From Perkinsus olseni (taxonomy: Eukaryota > Perkinsozoa > Perkinsida > Perkinsidae): a stretch of DNA of 25,946 nucleotides. The position numbers were made by a program, and so were the translations under genes. The stretch is from assembly GCA_013115135.1 (NCBI GenBank), contig JABANP010000635.1, positions 1-25,946 on the forward strand. The letters are read 5' to 3'. Below are positions 1 through 7,477 of this stretch, piece by piece (position 1 is the first letter of the stretch; every line of letters starts with the position of its first letter). The notes below the pieces were generated by a model. That model was given only the letters and a program-made list of their open reading frames with translations, was not told where the DNA came from and did no database searches.

Positions 1-67
1 CATTGGTCTAGTGGTAGAATACAACATTGCCATCGTTGTGACCCGAGTTCGATTCTCGGATGATGCA
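1..67 (+). tRNA. tRNA-Gly (GCC), 5' end cut by the window edge
   Basis: Lacks the first four bases of the 71-nt gene seen complete at 980-1050. The anticodon loop TTGCCAT, the T arm CCGAG-TTCGATT-CTCGG and the 3' acceptor strand ATGATGC with discriminator A are all present. Confidence 0.93.
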
Positions 68-105
68 GTTATTTGGTGGTTCGCCAAGTTTCGACTCCCC
101 CCACG

Positions 106-201
106 CCCCCTGATCAATGTTGTTCCGTTGTTAGCAGTCACCCGACATCCCTCAGTGAGACGTCCGTCCTTCTTCCGTGGAGTTCAACATTGTTCAGGGG
201 G
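106..201. repeat. Long inverted repeat between tRNA-Gly and SL-a
   Basis: Arm CCCCCTGATCAATGTTG (106-122) pairs with CAACATTGTTCAGGGGG (185-201), with a single mismatch over 17 bp and a 62-nt loop. It recurs in each unit (for example 1090-1106 with 1169-1185). It could be the fold of an unrecognised RNA, an insulator or a recombination hairpin. No known RNA family was recognised. Confidence 0.75.
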
Positions 202-295
202 TTTGGGGTGCAGGGGCCAGTCAGCGCAATGAAGAGGGACCTCACAGGCATTCACCTCACGGCTGAAGCCTTGTGACCGGACCACTCGATCTTAC

Positions 296-317
296 CTTGA
301 GCCAGAATGGCTACGGT
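296..317 (-). ncRNA. Spliced leader RNA gene SL-a (22-nt exon), unit 1
   Basis: Read on the minus strand the exon is ACCGTAGCCATTCTGG followed by CTCAAG. This differs by one base from the common dinoflagellate leader core, which has ATTTTGG in the middle. The exon is followed at once by GTAAGATCG, a good 5' splice donor, as expected for an SL RNA that gives its 22-nt exon to mRNAs by trans-splicing. The intron part of the RNA runs toward lower coordinates (through about 295-240). Its 3' end is not visible, although a small GGCTTCAGCC hairpin lies near 261-270. Transcription starts within a conserved arrangement described at 318-359. Coordinates cover the exon only. Confidence 0.9.
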
Positions 318-359
318 AACCTAAAATGCTCGGCATTGTAGCTCCGTAGGTAGCATAAA
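318..359 (-). promoter_or_regulatory. Putative bipartite SL RNA promoter (SL-a)
   Basis: On the minus strand, TTTATGCTA (359-351), 10 bp, TACAATGCCGAG (340-329), then 11 bp to the first exon base at 317. The same two boxes with identical spacing precede SL-b, while the spacers differ. Position relative to the start (about -42 and -23 to -12) resembles a proximal sequence element of small nuclear RNA genes. The promoter role is inferred. Confidence 0.7.
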
Positions 360-468
360 ATTCTCACGCGCCAGAGAACCTGTGGGATGCCCTCAGCAAC
401 CTGGTTCTAAAGGTTCTCACCGGCCTTCACTTTGCAGCGTCAGCCGGGTGAGCGAACCGGGTAGATAC

Positions 469-490
469 CTTGAGCCAGAGTGGCTACGGT
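469..490 (-). ncRNA. Spliced leader RNA gene SL-b (22-nt exon), unit 1
   Basis: A second leader type: ACCGTAGCCACTCTGG followed by CTCAAG on the minus strand. It has one base changed from SL-a and two from the common dinoflagellate core. The donor is GTATC, weaker than the GTAAG of SL-a. The intron part (toward 468-420) has a different sequence from SL-a, with a CCGG...CCGG self-complementary segment. SL-a and SL-b share sequence only in the exon and in the upstream bipartite element. This argues that both regions are under selection and that SL-b is a distinct gene rather than a recent copy. Confidence 0.87.
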
Positions 491-532
491 AAACTGTTGA
501 TCTCGGCATTGTACTCGCGTCGTTAGCATAAA
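491..532 (-). promoter_or_regulatory. Putative bipartite SL RNA promoter (SL-b)
   Basis: TTTATGCTA at 532-524, a 10-bp spacer unlike that of SL-a, TACAATGCCGAG at 513-502, and 11 bp to the exon start at 490. The element is repeated in every unit. Confidence 0.7.
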
Positions 533-622
533 GTTTCCGCGCGCCCCACCGAAAAACTGAGCTGATGAATTTCAGCCACGCGCGAGGGGTGGTGACTGGT
601 GACACTTGCCCAAATAAAAGAG

Positions 623-657
623 GTAAGTATAGATATATCTTATTACTTTTTTTGCAG
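623..657 (+). other. Intron-like cassette, 35 bp, in each array unit
   Basis: AG precedes GTAAGTATAG, and 35 bp later comes a T7 tract with GCAG. This is a textbook donor and acceptor at unusually short spacing. Copies are at 623-657, 1609-1643, 2596-2630 and 3586-3620. The cassette is enclosed by GGTGACA before and TGTCACC after it, which can pair. No coding exon is evident on either side. It may be a tiny intron of a noncoding transcript, or the T7 run may simply end an RNA polymerase III transcript. Confidence 0.35.
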
Positions 658-841
658 CTGTCACCGTCACCCAAGCGTGACATTTCACTCAAATTTCACT
701 GAGTTTCACTCAATTTTCGGTCCTAATCATGGTGACACGGCGTCGTATGCGTTACCGTTAACTCGCGTGAACGGAGATATCCCTCAAGTACAATCTATCA
801 CGTCTAGTCACGGCCCGCCGCCGGAGGACCAGGGCCGAACT

Positions 842-913
842 TCCGATGTAGTCTAGCTGGTTAGGATTCGTGGCTCTCACCCACGCGACCGGGGTTCGAG
901 TCCCCGCATCGGA
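842..913 (+). tRNA. tRNA-Glu (CTC)
   Basis: A 72-nt cloverleaf. The acceptor stem is TCCGATG with CATCGGA (seven perfect pairs). The D arm contains GTCTAGCTGGTTAGGAT, as in typical eukaryotic tRNA-Glu. The anticodon stem is CGTGG with CCACG, and loop CTCTCAC gives anticodon CTC. The T arm is CGGGG-TTCGAGT-CCCCG, and no CCA is encoded. It is separated from the next tRNA-Gly by 66 bp and transcribed the same way. Confidence 0.96.
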
Positions 914-979
914 ATATAAGGAAAAGATATTAGCTAGCATCCTGGCTAGCGTCAGTTGCTACACATTAAGGCGGTATCG

Positions 980-1050
980 GCATCATTGGTCTAGTGGTAG
1001 AATACAACATTGCCATCGTTGTGACCCGAGTTCGATTCTCGGATGATGCA
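980..1050 (+). tRNA. tRNA-Gly (GCC)
   Basis: A full cloverleaf can be drawn. The acceptor stem is GCATCAT with ATGATGC (seven perfect pairs). The D arm contains CTAGTGGTAGAAT. The anticodon stem is CAACA with CGTTG, with an A-C mismatch at the loop-closing pair 31-39. The loop TTGCCAT gives anticodon GCC, and the T stem is CCGAG with CTCGG. No CCA is encoded, as expected for a eukaryotic nuclear tRNA. The D-arm and T-arm sequences provide the internal A and B boxes for RNA polymerase III. It lies on the strand opposite to the SL genes. Confidence 0.96.
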
Positions 1051-1279
1051 GTTATTTGGTGGTTCGCCAAGTTTCGACTCCCCCCCACGCCCCCTGATCA
1101 ATGTTGTTCCGTTGTTAGCAGTCACCCGACATCCCTCAGTGAGACGTCCGTCCTTCTTCCGTGGAGTTCAACATTGTTCAGGGGGTTTGGGGTGCAGGGG
1201 CCAGTCAGCGCAATGAAGAGGGACCTCACAGGCATTCACCTCACGGCTGAAGCCTTGTGACCGGACCACTCGATCTTAC

Positions 1280-1301
1280 CTTGAGCCAGAATGGCTACGG
1301 T
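1280..1301 (-). ncRNA. Spliced leader RNA gene SL-a, unit 2
   Basis: Exon, GTAAG donor and upstream element (1302-1343) are identical to SL-a of unit 1. Confidence 0.9.
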
Positions 1302-1454
1302 AACCTAAAATGCTCGGCATTGTAGCTCCGTAGGTAGCATAAAATTCTCACGCGCCAGAGAACCTGTGGGATGCCCTCAGCAACCTGGTTCTAAAAGGTC
1401 TCTCACCGGCCTTCACTTTGCAGCGTCAGCCGGGTGAGCGAACCGGGTAGATAC

Positions 1455-1476
1455 CTTGAGCCAGAGTGGCTACGGT
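1455..1476 (-). ncRNA. Spliced leader RNA gene SL-b, unit 2
   Basis: Exon and GTATC donor identical to unit 1. Upstream element at 1477-1518. Confidence 0.87.
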
Positions 1477-1827
1477 AAACTGTTGATCTCGGCATTGTAC
1501 TCGCGTCGTTAGCATAAAGTTTCCGCGCGCCCCACCGAAAAACTGAGCTGATGAATTTCAGCCACGCGCGAGGGGTGGTGACTGGTGACACTTGCCCAAA
1601 TAAAAGAGGTAAGTATAGATATATCTTATTACTTTTTTTGCAGCTGTCACCGTCACCCAAGCGTGACATTTCACTCAAATTTCACTGAGTTTCACTCAAT
1701 TTTCGGTCCTAATCATGGTGACACGGCGTCGTATGCGTTACCGTTAACTCGCGTGAACGGAGATATCCCTCAAGTACAATCTATCACGTCTAGTCACGGC
1801 CCGCCGCCGGAGGACCAGGGCCGAACT

Positions 1828-1899
1828 TCCGATGTAGTCTAGCTGGTTAGGATTCGTGGCTCTCACCCACGCGACCGGGGTTCGAGTCCCCGCATCGGA
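1828..1899 (+). tRNA. tRNA-Glu (CTC), unit 2
   Basis: Identical to the copy at 842-913. Confidence 0.96.
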
Positions 1900-1965
1900 A
1901 TATAAGGAAAAGATATTAGCTAGCATCCTGGCTAGCGTCAGTTGCTACACATTAAGGCGGTATCG

Positions 1966-2036
1966 GCATCATTGGTCTAGTGGTAGAATACAACATTGCC
2001 ATCGTTGTGACCCGAGTTCGATTCTCGGATGATGCA
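1966..2036 (+). tRNA. tRNA-Gly (GCC), unit 3
   Basis: Identical in sequence and fold to the copy at 980-1050. Confidence 0.96.
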
Positions 2037-2263
2037 GTTATTTGGTGGTTCGCCAAGTTTCGACTCCCCCACGCCCCCTGATCAATGTTGTTCCGTTGTT
2101 AGCAGTCACCCGACATCCCTCAGTGAGACGTCCGTCCTTCTTCCGTGGAGTTCAACATTGTTCAGGGGGTTTGGGGTGCAGGGGCCAGTCAGCGCAATGA
2201 AGAGGGACCTCACAGGCATTCACCTCACGGCTGAAGCCTTGTGACCGGACCACTCGATCTTAC

Positions 2264-2285
2264 CTTGAGCCAGAATGGCTACGGT
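2264..2285 (-). ncRNA. Spliced leader RNA gene SL-a, unit 3
   Basis: Same exon and donor as unit 1. Upstream element at 2286-2327. Confidence 0.9.
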
Positions 2286-2437
2286 AACCTAAAATGCTCG
2301 GCATTGTAGCTCCGTAGGTAGCATAAAATTCTCACGCGCCAGAGAACCTGTGGGATGCCTCAGCAACCTGGTTCTAAAAGGTCTCTCACCGGCCTTCACT
2401 TTGCAGCGTCAGCCGGGTGAGCGAACCGGGTAGATAC

Positions 2438-2459
2438 CTTGAGCCAGAGTGGCTACGGT
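2438..2459 (-). ncRNA. Spliced leader RNA gene SL-b, unit 3
   Basis: Exon and donor identical to unit 1. Upstream element at 2460-2501. Confidence 0.87.
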
Positions 2460-2814
2460 AAACTGTTGATCTCGGCATTGTACTCGCGTCGTTAGCATAA
2501 AGTTTCCGCGCGCCCCACCGAAAAAAACTGAGCTGATGAATTTCAGCCACGCGCGAGGGGGTGGTGACTGGGTGACACTTGCCCAAATAAAAGAGGTAAG
2601 TATAGATATATCTTATTACTTTTTTTGCAGCTGTCACCGTCACCCAAGCGTGACATTTCACTCAAATTTCACTGAGTTTCACTCAATTTTCGGTCCTAAT
2701 CATGGTGACACGGCGTCGTATGCGTTACCGTTAACTCGCGTGAACGGAGATATCCCTCAAGTACAATCTATCACGTCTAGTCACGGCCCGCCGCCGGAGG
2801 ACCAGGGCCGAACT

Positions 2815-2886
2815 TCCGATGTAGTCTAGGTGGTTAGGATTCGTGGCTCTCACCCACGCGACCGGGGTTCGAGTCCCCGCATCGGA
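2815..2886 (+). tRNA. tRNA-Glu (CTC), unit 3, D-loop variant
   Basis: Differs from the other three copies by one substitution: CTAGG instead of CTAGC before TGGTTAGG in the D-loop/A-box region. Stems are unchanged, so the gene may still be functional. Confidence 0.94.
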
Positions 2887-2952
2887 ATATAAGGAAAAGA
2901 TATTAGCTAGCATCCTGGCTAGCGTCAGTTGCTACACATTAAGGCGGTATCG

Positions 2953-3023
2953 GCATCATTGGTCTAGTGGTAGAATACAACATTGCCATCGTTGTGACCC
3001 GAGTTCGATTCTCGGATGATGCA
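2953..3023 (+). tRNA. tRNA-Gly (GCC), unit 4
   Basis: Identical to the copy at 980-1050. It follows the conserved upstream stretch ending AAGGCGGTATCG. Confidence 0.96.
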
Positions 3024-3252
3024 GTTATTTGGTGGTTCGCCAAGTTTCGACTCCCTACACGCCCCCCTGATCAATGTTGTTCCGTTGTTAGCAGTCACCC
3101 GACATCCCTCAGTGAGACGTCCGTCCTTCTTCCGTGGAGTTCAACATTGTTCAGGGGGTTTGGGGTGCAGGGGCCAGTCAGCGCAATGAAGAGGGACCTC
3201 ACAGGCATTCACCTCACGGCTGAAGCCTTGTGACCGGACCACTCGATCTTAC

Positions 3253-3274
3253 CTTGAGCCAGAATGGCTACGGT
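3253..3274 (-). ncRNA. Spliced leader RNA gene SL-a, unit 4
   Basis: Same exon and donor as unit 1. Upstream element at 3275-3316. Confidence 0.9.
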
Positions 3275-3427
3275 AACCTAAAATGCTCGGCATTGTAGCT
3301 CCGTAGGTAGCATAAAATTCTCACGCGCCAGAGAACCTGTGGGATGCCCTCAGCAACCTGGTTCTAAAAGGTCTCTCACCGGCCTTCACTTTGCAGCGTC
3401 AGCCGGGTGAGCGAACCGGGTAGATAC

Positions 3428-3449
3428 CTTGAGCCAGAGTGGCTACGGT
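3428..3449 (-). ncRNA. Spliced leader RNA gene SL-b, unit 4
   Basis: Exon and donor identical to unit 1. Upstream element at 3450-3491. It is the last SL-b; the fifth unit ends before this gene. Confidence 0.87.
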
Positions 3450-3804
3450 AAACTGTTGATCTCGGCATTGTACTCGCGTCGTTAGCATAAAGTTTCCGCG
3501 CGCCCCACCGAAAAAAACTGAGCTGATGAATTTCAGCCACGCGCGAGGGGGGTGGTGACTGGTGACACTTGCCCAAATAAAAGAGGTAAGTATAGATATA
3601 TCTTATTACTTTTTTTGCAGCTGTCACCGTCACCCAAGCGTGACATTTCACTCAAATTTCACTGAGTTTCACTCAATTTTCGGTCCTAATCATGGTGACA
3701 CGGCGTCGTATGCGTTACCGTTAACTCGCGTGAACGGAGATATCCCTCAAGTACAATCTATCACGTCTAGTCACGGCCCGCCGCCGGAGGACCAGGGCCG
3801 AACT

Positions 3805-3876
3805 TCCGATGTAGTCTAGCTGGTTAGGATTCGTGGCTCTCACCCACGCGACCGGGGTTCGAGTCCCCGCATCGGA
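3805..3876 (+). tRNA. tRNA-Glu (CTC), unit 4
   Basis: Identical to the copy at 842-913. Confidence 0.96.
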
Positions 3877-3942
3877 ATATAAGGAAAAGATATTAGCTAG
3901 CATCCTGGCTAGCGTCAGTTGCTACACATTAAGGCGGTATCG

Positions 3943-4013
3943 GCATCATTGGTCTAGTGGTAGAATACAACATTGCCATCGTTGTGACCCGAGTTCGATT
4001 CTCGGATGATGCA
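3943..4013 (+). tRNA. tRNA-Gly (GCC), unit 5
   Basis: Identical to the other copies. This last unit has no following tRNA-Glu because the array ends at 4315. Confidence 0.96.
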
Positions 4014-4240
4014 GTTATTTGGTGGTTCGCCAAGTTTCGACTCCCCCACGCCCCCTGATCAATGTTGTTCCGTTGTTAGCAGTCACCCGACATCCCTCAG
4101 TGAGACGTCCGTCCTTCTTCCGTGGAGTTCAACATTGTTCAGGGGGTTTGGGGTGCAGGGGCCAGTCAGCGCAATGAAGAGGGACCTCACAGGCATTCAC
4201 CTCACGGCTGAAGCCTTGTGACCGGACCACTCGATCTTAC

Positions 4241-4262
4241 CTTGAGCCAGAATGGCTACGGT
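4241..4262 (-). ncRNA. Spliced leader RNA gene SL-a, unit 5 (last of the array)
   Basis: Same exon and donor as unit 1. The upstream element (4263-4304) is complete, and the array ends 11 bp beyond it, so this outermost copy keeps its presumed promoter. Confidence 0.9.
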
Positions 4263-4315
4263 AACCTAAAATGCTCGGCATTGTAGCTCCGTAGGTAGCA
4301 TAAAATTCTCACGCG

Positions 4316-4647
4316 TTTTCGCTTGACATCTGGTTTAACTTCGTGGATGTAACGATCCACGAATGAGCACTGCAATGCAGATCACCCAATTGTTCATCGT
4401 CTTCCAATCTTACCCTCATCTGGGGACCGCTTGATGTCGCACAATCCATTGTGCATCGCTAGCCCCGAGTGGAGGTTCTCTTTACCGTGTTCATGGCCAT
4501 CTGAACGCTATCATGCAGGTCCAAAGCAGAAACCTTCTATTCACACTGCACACCGCTTGTTCGAGTCTCATTGAGTTATCCGACTCTAGATTCAATTGGC
4601 GCCTACTCGTTTCCCTATTGTTGTTAGCTTTCCTCGTTGGTCGCTGA
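4316..4647. other. Upstream region of the transporter gene
   Basis: Single-copy sequence between the array and the transporter start. It contains a perfect 9-bp hairpin TTCGTGGAT-gtaacg-ATCCACGAA (4340-4363), a smaller CACAAT/ATTGTG hairpin near 4440, and a pyrimidine-rich stretch ending TTAG at 4627. That stretch is a plausible trans-splice acceptor 20 bp before the ATG. Confidence 0.5.
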
Positions 4648-6093
4648 ATGCACTCATCCACAACAGGAGTCGAGGATTTCGCAGAAGCTCGAGTGTCTCT
4701 CTTGCCAGAAAGCATTCCATCGGACCGGCCAAACTCCACTAGGAGCATAAGCCTCAGATTGTTCTTGGTATGTGCTATCGTATTCGTGGACAACTTGGGA
4801 GTATCCATTATCCTCAACGTGACGCCGGTTCTTGTGGACCCCAGCTTGCCGACTTGCCTGGAGGGAATGGGCAACGTCGGCGCGGGATCAGCGTTCGCCA
4901 TTCTGATGTTTGCTTTCAACTTCGGTATGATGTTCTCGCCGCCACTGTTCGGTAAACTCTCGGACCTCTATGGGAGGCGCCCCCTGCTGCTGTTCTCTAT
5001 AGTGGGCATGTCAGTCCTCTATGGGATCCAGTCAGTGACATATAGTTTCTGGGCATTCACTGGTCTAAGATTTGTTATCGGATTGATGGGTGGCGGTAGG
5101 CCCGTAGCCAGTGCTTATATCTGCGATATAACTTCTGACGTGAAGGAGCAGATACGTGGTTTGGCTTGGATGAACATAGCTCCTGCCATTTCTTATGGAC
5201 TCGGACCGCCGCTTGGTGGCTTTCTAGCAGGGTACTGCGGAGTCATGTCCCCATTAACTGCGGTATCGATCCTCGCTACTGCCATCGCCATTTTGAGTTG
5301 GTATTATCTAACTGAGGATGCAGTGAAACTCAAGCAAGTGAATAATGGACGAGTAGGCGAGACAGCGTTGAATGATCAGGTGGATGGGCCTGTCCCCACT
5401 GCTCGAGTTGGCCTCTCGAGGAATCTCTTTAACAAGACTGCTTTATACATGACCGTATTCATGATCGGTCTCTTGGCCAACGCTATGTATATGATGGTCT
5501 TTTTGAGCTTTCCTCTGGTGTTGAAAGACGAGTTCTCATTCTCTCCATTCCAAGCTGGTATGACGGGGATTGGTGACGGGGTATTGGCTATTCTTGGTAA
5601 CTGGCTGTATATGTACCTAGCTACCAAGATCTGCATAAGAGTATCGTACATTTGTCTACTTGCATGCTCCTCTGGCGTGGTCGCTTGTCTTACCCCTATA
5701 TTTTTTGATAGCATACTCGGTTTCCTTGCTATTCGTTATGCGATGGGTCTGGCGTGCCCGCTAATCTTTAGCAGTTTGCCGCAGATCGTGGCAATGATAT
5801 CACCTCCGGGCCGAGGCGGTGAGTTTATGGGGTATTTGAATATGTTCTTAAGCATCGGCAATGTTATACCGACACCCGTGGGCGGGCCACTCTATGAACA
5901 TGTTAGCCACAGCATCAACTTCTATATAGCCTCTATGTTATCATCATTCAGTGCTTTGCTTTTCTTACCGATCCTCCCCGTCCTAAGAAACTTTGAACAT
6001 CGCAGTGATTCTATCAAAACGTCGAAGGGAGGCTTACAGTGTATCGATGCAGAGATAGCAGTGTCAGCCCGATCTTCAGCTGTAGCTTGGTGA
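4648..6093 (+). CDS. Major facilitator superfamily transporter
   Basis: A 481-residue membrane protein encoded without introns. Residues 1-35 are polar and probably cytosolic, and about twelve hydrophobic segments follow. The MFS signature motif GKLSDLYGRRPLL sits at about residues 102-114, between the second and third segments. Other family marks are RFVIGLMGGG in segment four and GPPLGGFLAGYCG after ISYGLG in segment five, which resemble proton antiporters of the drug/tetracycline-resistance type. A hydrophilic loop (about 225-255) joins the two halves. The length is normal for the family. The start is the first ATG after a pyrimidine tract and AG at 4627, where a spliced leader could be added. 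Tryptophans checked are TGG and the stop is TGA. Substrate cannot be deduced. The gene stands alone between the RNA array and the retroelement. Confidence 0.88.
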   Translation: MHSSTTGVEDFAEARVSLLPESIPSDRPNSTRSISLRLFLVCAIVFVDNLGVSIILNVTPVLVDPSLPTCLEGMGNVGAGSAFAILMFAFNFGMMFSPPLFGKLSDLYGRRPLLLFSIVGMSVLYGIQSVTYSFWAFTGLRFVIGLMGGGRPVASAYICDITSDVKEQIRGLAWMNIAPAISYGLGPPLGGFLAGYCGVMSPLTAVSILATAIAILSWYYLTEDAVKLKQVNNGRVGETALNDQVDGPVPTARVGLSRNLFNKTALYMTVFMIGLLANAMYMMVFLSFPLVLKDEFSFSPFQAGMTGIGDGVLAILGNWLYMYLATKICIRVSYICLLACSSGVVACLTPIFFDSILGFLAIRYAMGLACPLIFSSLPQIVAMISPPGRGGEFMGYLNMFLSIGNVIPTPVGGPLYEHVSHSINFYIASMLSSFSALLFLPILPVLRNFEHRSDSIKTSKGGLQCIDAEIAVSARSSAVAW

Positions 6094-6461
6094 GTCGGAA
6101 ACCATCGTGTATGCCCGTCTGAACTGCGTGTTACTATTGAGTGGCCTAGTCGGCTAGTCACGTATAGAATTGACGTACGTACGTTATCTTGACTGATGAT
6201 TTTAGCCTGAGAGATAGCCAGCTCTGTGTTCCTCAATAGTGGTGCCGGGGGAGAGGTTGAGCTATCATTTGGAGAGTTGAGGCAGAGTGGGTAACGGCTA
6301 CGTGATTGTTGTACTCCAAACTCAACAGTAACCGATGAGGGTTGAATGACTGTATTAAGACAACGAGAACGAGAGAAGGGACAATTGTGTTAGCTACAGA
6401 GAGAGGAAGAATGAAGACACTCATTGTGCAAGCGCATCACATGCCCCCATCTTTATTTTTG
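6094..6461. other. Region between the transporter gene and the retroelement
   Basis: No convincing gene. A short alternating run ACGTACGTACGT lies near 6173-6184. ORFs here are short and resemble nothing recognised. It presumably holds the transporter 3' untranslated region and the insertion flank of the retroelement. Confidence 0.4.
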
Positions 6462-6826
6462 TGAAATCCCATGCACAGAGGAGTGGGACAGGCAGGTGAG
6501 GATGCTACTGGCTAAGCGGCATGAGCCATTGGTCTTACAAGACCACAGCCCGGGCGAGCACAAAACTGCGAAACCGAAGCCCGGGCGTGCGCTAATTTCT
6601 AACCCGCGGTCCGGACAAGCGTGAAGCTCTAACCGAGACCCGGGTAAATTAGCTCATAGCCAGAAGCCAGATACATCCTTCACCTACTAGAGTGTGGGTC
6701 TACCAGATGGATACAAGACAGCACTGTGACGTCATCACAGACTGACTGTGCTGGTACCGTGACTATCACTGTCATTATACTACTAGACAGTGTAATGGTC
6801 ACGGGCGCGACCTACACTCTACCTCC
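6462..6826. repeat. 365-bp direct repeat, distal copy (B2)
   Basis: Identical over its whole length, by direct reading, to 6988-7352. It includes a compound hairpin at 6757-6804: CCGTGAC and CACTGTC pair with GACAGTG and GTCACGG across a 12-nt loop. It also includes CTGTGA-cgtca-TCACAG just upstream and three GCCCGGGCG-like or CCCGGG sites. Confidence 0.95.
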
Positions 6827-6987
6827 GGGCAAGGGATGGGAGGGTTTGAGTGATTCCATCGAATCAAAGTTGTTATTTCTTCTCTGGAACCACAGTGTTC
6901 CTAGCTCACTAGCGTGCTAGCGCGGTTGTGCCTCTCGTTGTGTGATTTCACTCTTATCGATCCCTCACAAGTCAGGGATCATTTCCA

Positions 6988-7352
6988 TGAAATCCCATGC
7001 ACAGAGGAGTGGGACAGGCAGGTGAGGATGCTACTGGCTAAGCGGCATGAGCCATTGGTCTTACAAGACCACAGCCCGGGCGAGCACAAAACTGCGAAAC
7101 CGAAGCCCGGGCGTGCGCTAATTTCTAACCCGCGGTCCGGACAAGCGTGAAGCTCTAACCGAGACCCGGGTAAATTAGCTCATAGCCAGAAGCCAGATAC
7201 ATCCTTCACCTACTAGAGTGTGGGTCTACCAGATGGATACAAGACAGCACTGTGACGTCATCACAGACTGACTGTGCTGGTACCGTGACTATCACTGTCA
7301 TTATACTACTAGACAGTGTAATGGTCACGGGCGCGACCTACACTCTACCTCC
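6988..7352. repeat. 365-bp direct repeat, proximal copy (B1)
   Basis: Exact copy of 6462-6826 at an offset of 526 bp, starting 125 bp beyond the recombinase stop codon. The 161 bp between the copies hold an inverted repeat GATCCCT...AGGGATC (6959-6980). Absence of any difference suggests recent insertion or copying during replication. Confidence 0.95.
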
Positions 7353-7477
7353 CATCTGTCCCGCTGCAACTCTGTGTCAGCCTGGCACCGCCAAGGCAAG
7401 ATTATGAAGTTCTTCATATAATTCACAACACAACACTGCACTCGGTACTCATAGACTAGTAACACTAACTGACATCA

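Larger units (their letters stand above)
1..4315. repeat. Tandem array of tRNA-Gly / SL-a / SL-b / tRNA-Glu units
   Basis: Successive tRNA-Gly starts at 980, 1966, 2953 and 3943 give periods of 986, 987 and 990 bp. The window opens four bases inside the first tRNA-Gly. The fifth copy stops at 4315, just beyond the upstream element of SL-a, where sequence changes abruptly to single-copy DNA. The copies are nearly identical. Most differences are lengths of C, G or A runs (for example near 97-110 and 2520), plus a rare substitution such as C to G in the D loop of the third tRNA-Glu. The many small ORFs in the units lie over RNA genes and are not counted as genes. Such uniformity suggests recent amplification or ongoing homogenisation. 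Homopolymer differences could also be sequencing noise. Confidence 0.97.

Noticed and set aside
500..630. U1 snRNA gene on minus, starting ATACTTACCT
   Set aside because: Only the first ten bases fit. The loop sequence expected for U1 stem-loop I is missing and the SL-type upstream element is absent at that position.
1..4300. Repeated ORFs of 60-97 codons in the array
   Set aside because: They lie over tRNA and SL genes or change with homopolymer length between units, and have no family resemblance.
1..4315. 5S rRNA or U6 within the array unit
   Set aside because: Neither the 5S internal control region nor the U6 ACAGAGA/AGC core could be found on either strand.
1..4315. CRISPR-like array
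   Set aside because: The period is nearly 1 kb, the whole unit is conserved and there are no variable spacers. The context is eukaryotic.
4491..4919. 142-codon minus-strand ORF over the transporter start
   Set aside because: It is a shadow of the transporter gene; the plus frame has clear membrane segments and an MFS motif.
4648..6093. TGA as tryptophan in host genes
   Set aside because: Transporter tryptophans examined are TGG and several genes end naturally at TGA, so recoding is only raised for the retroelement pol.
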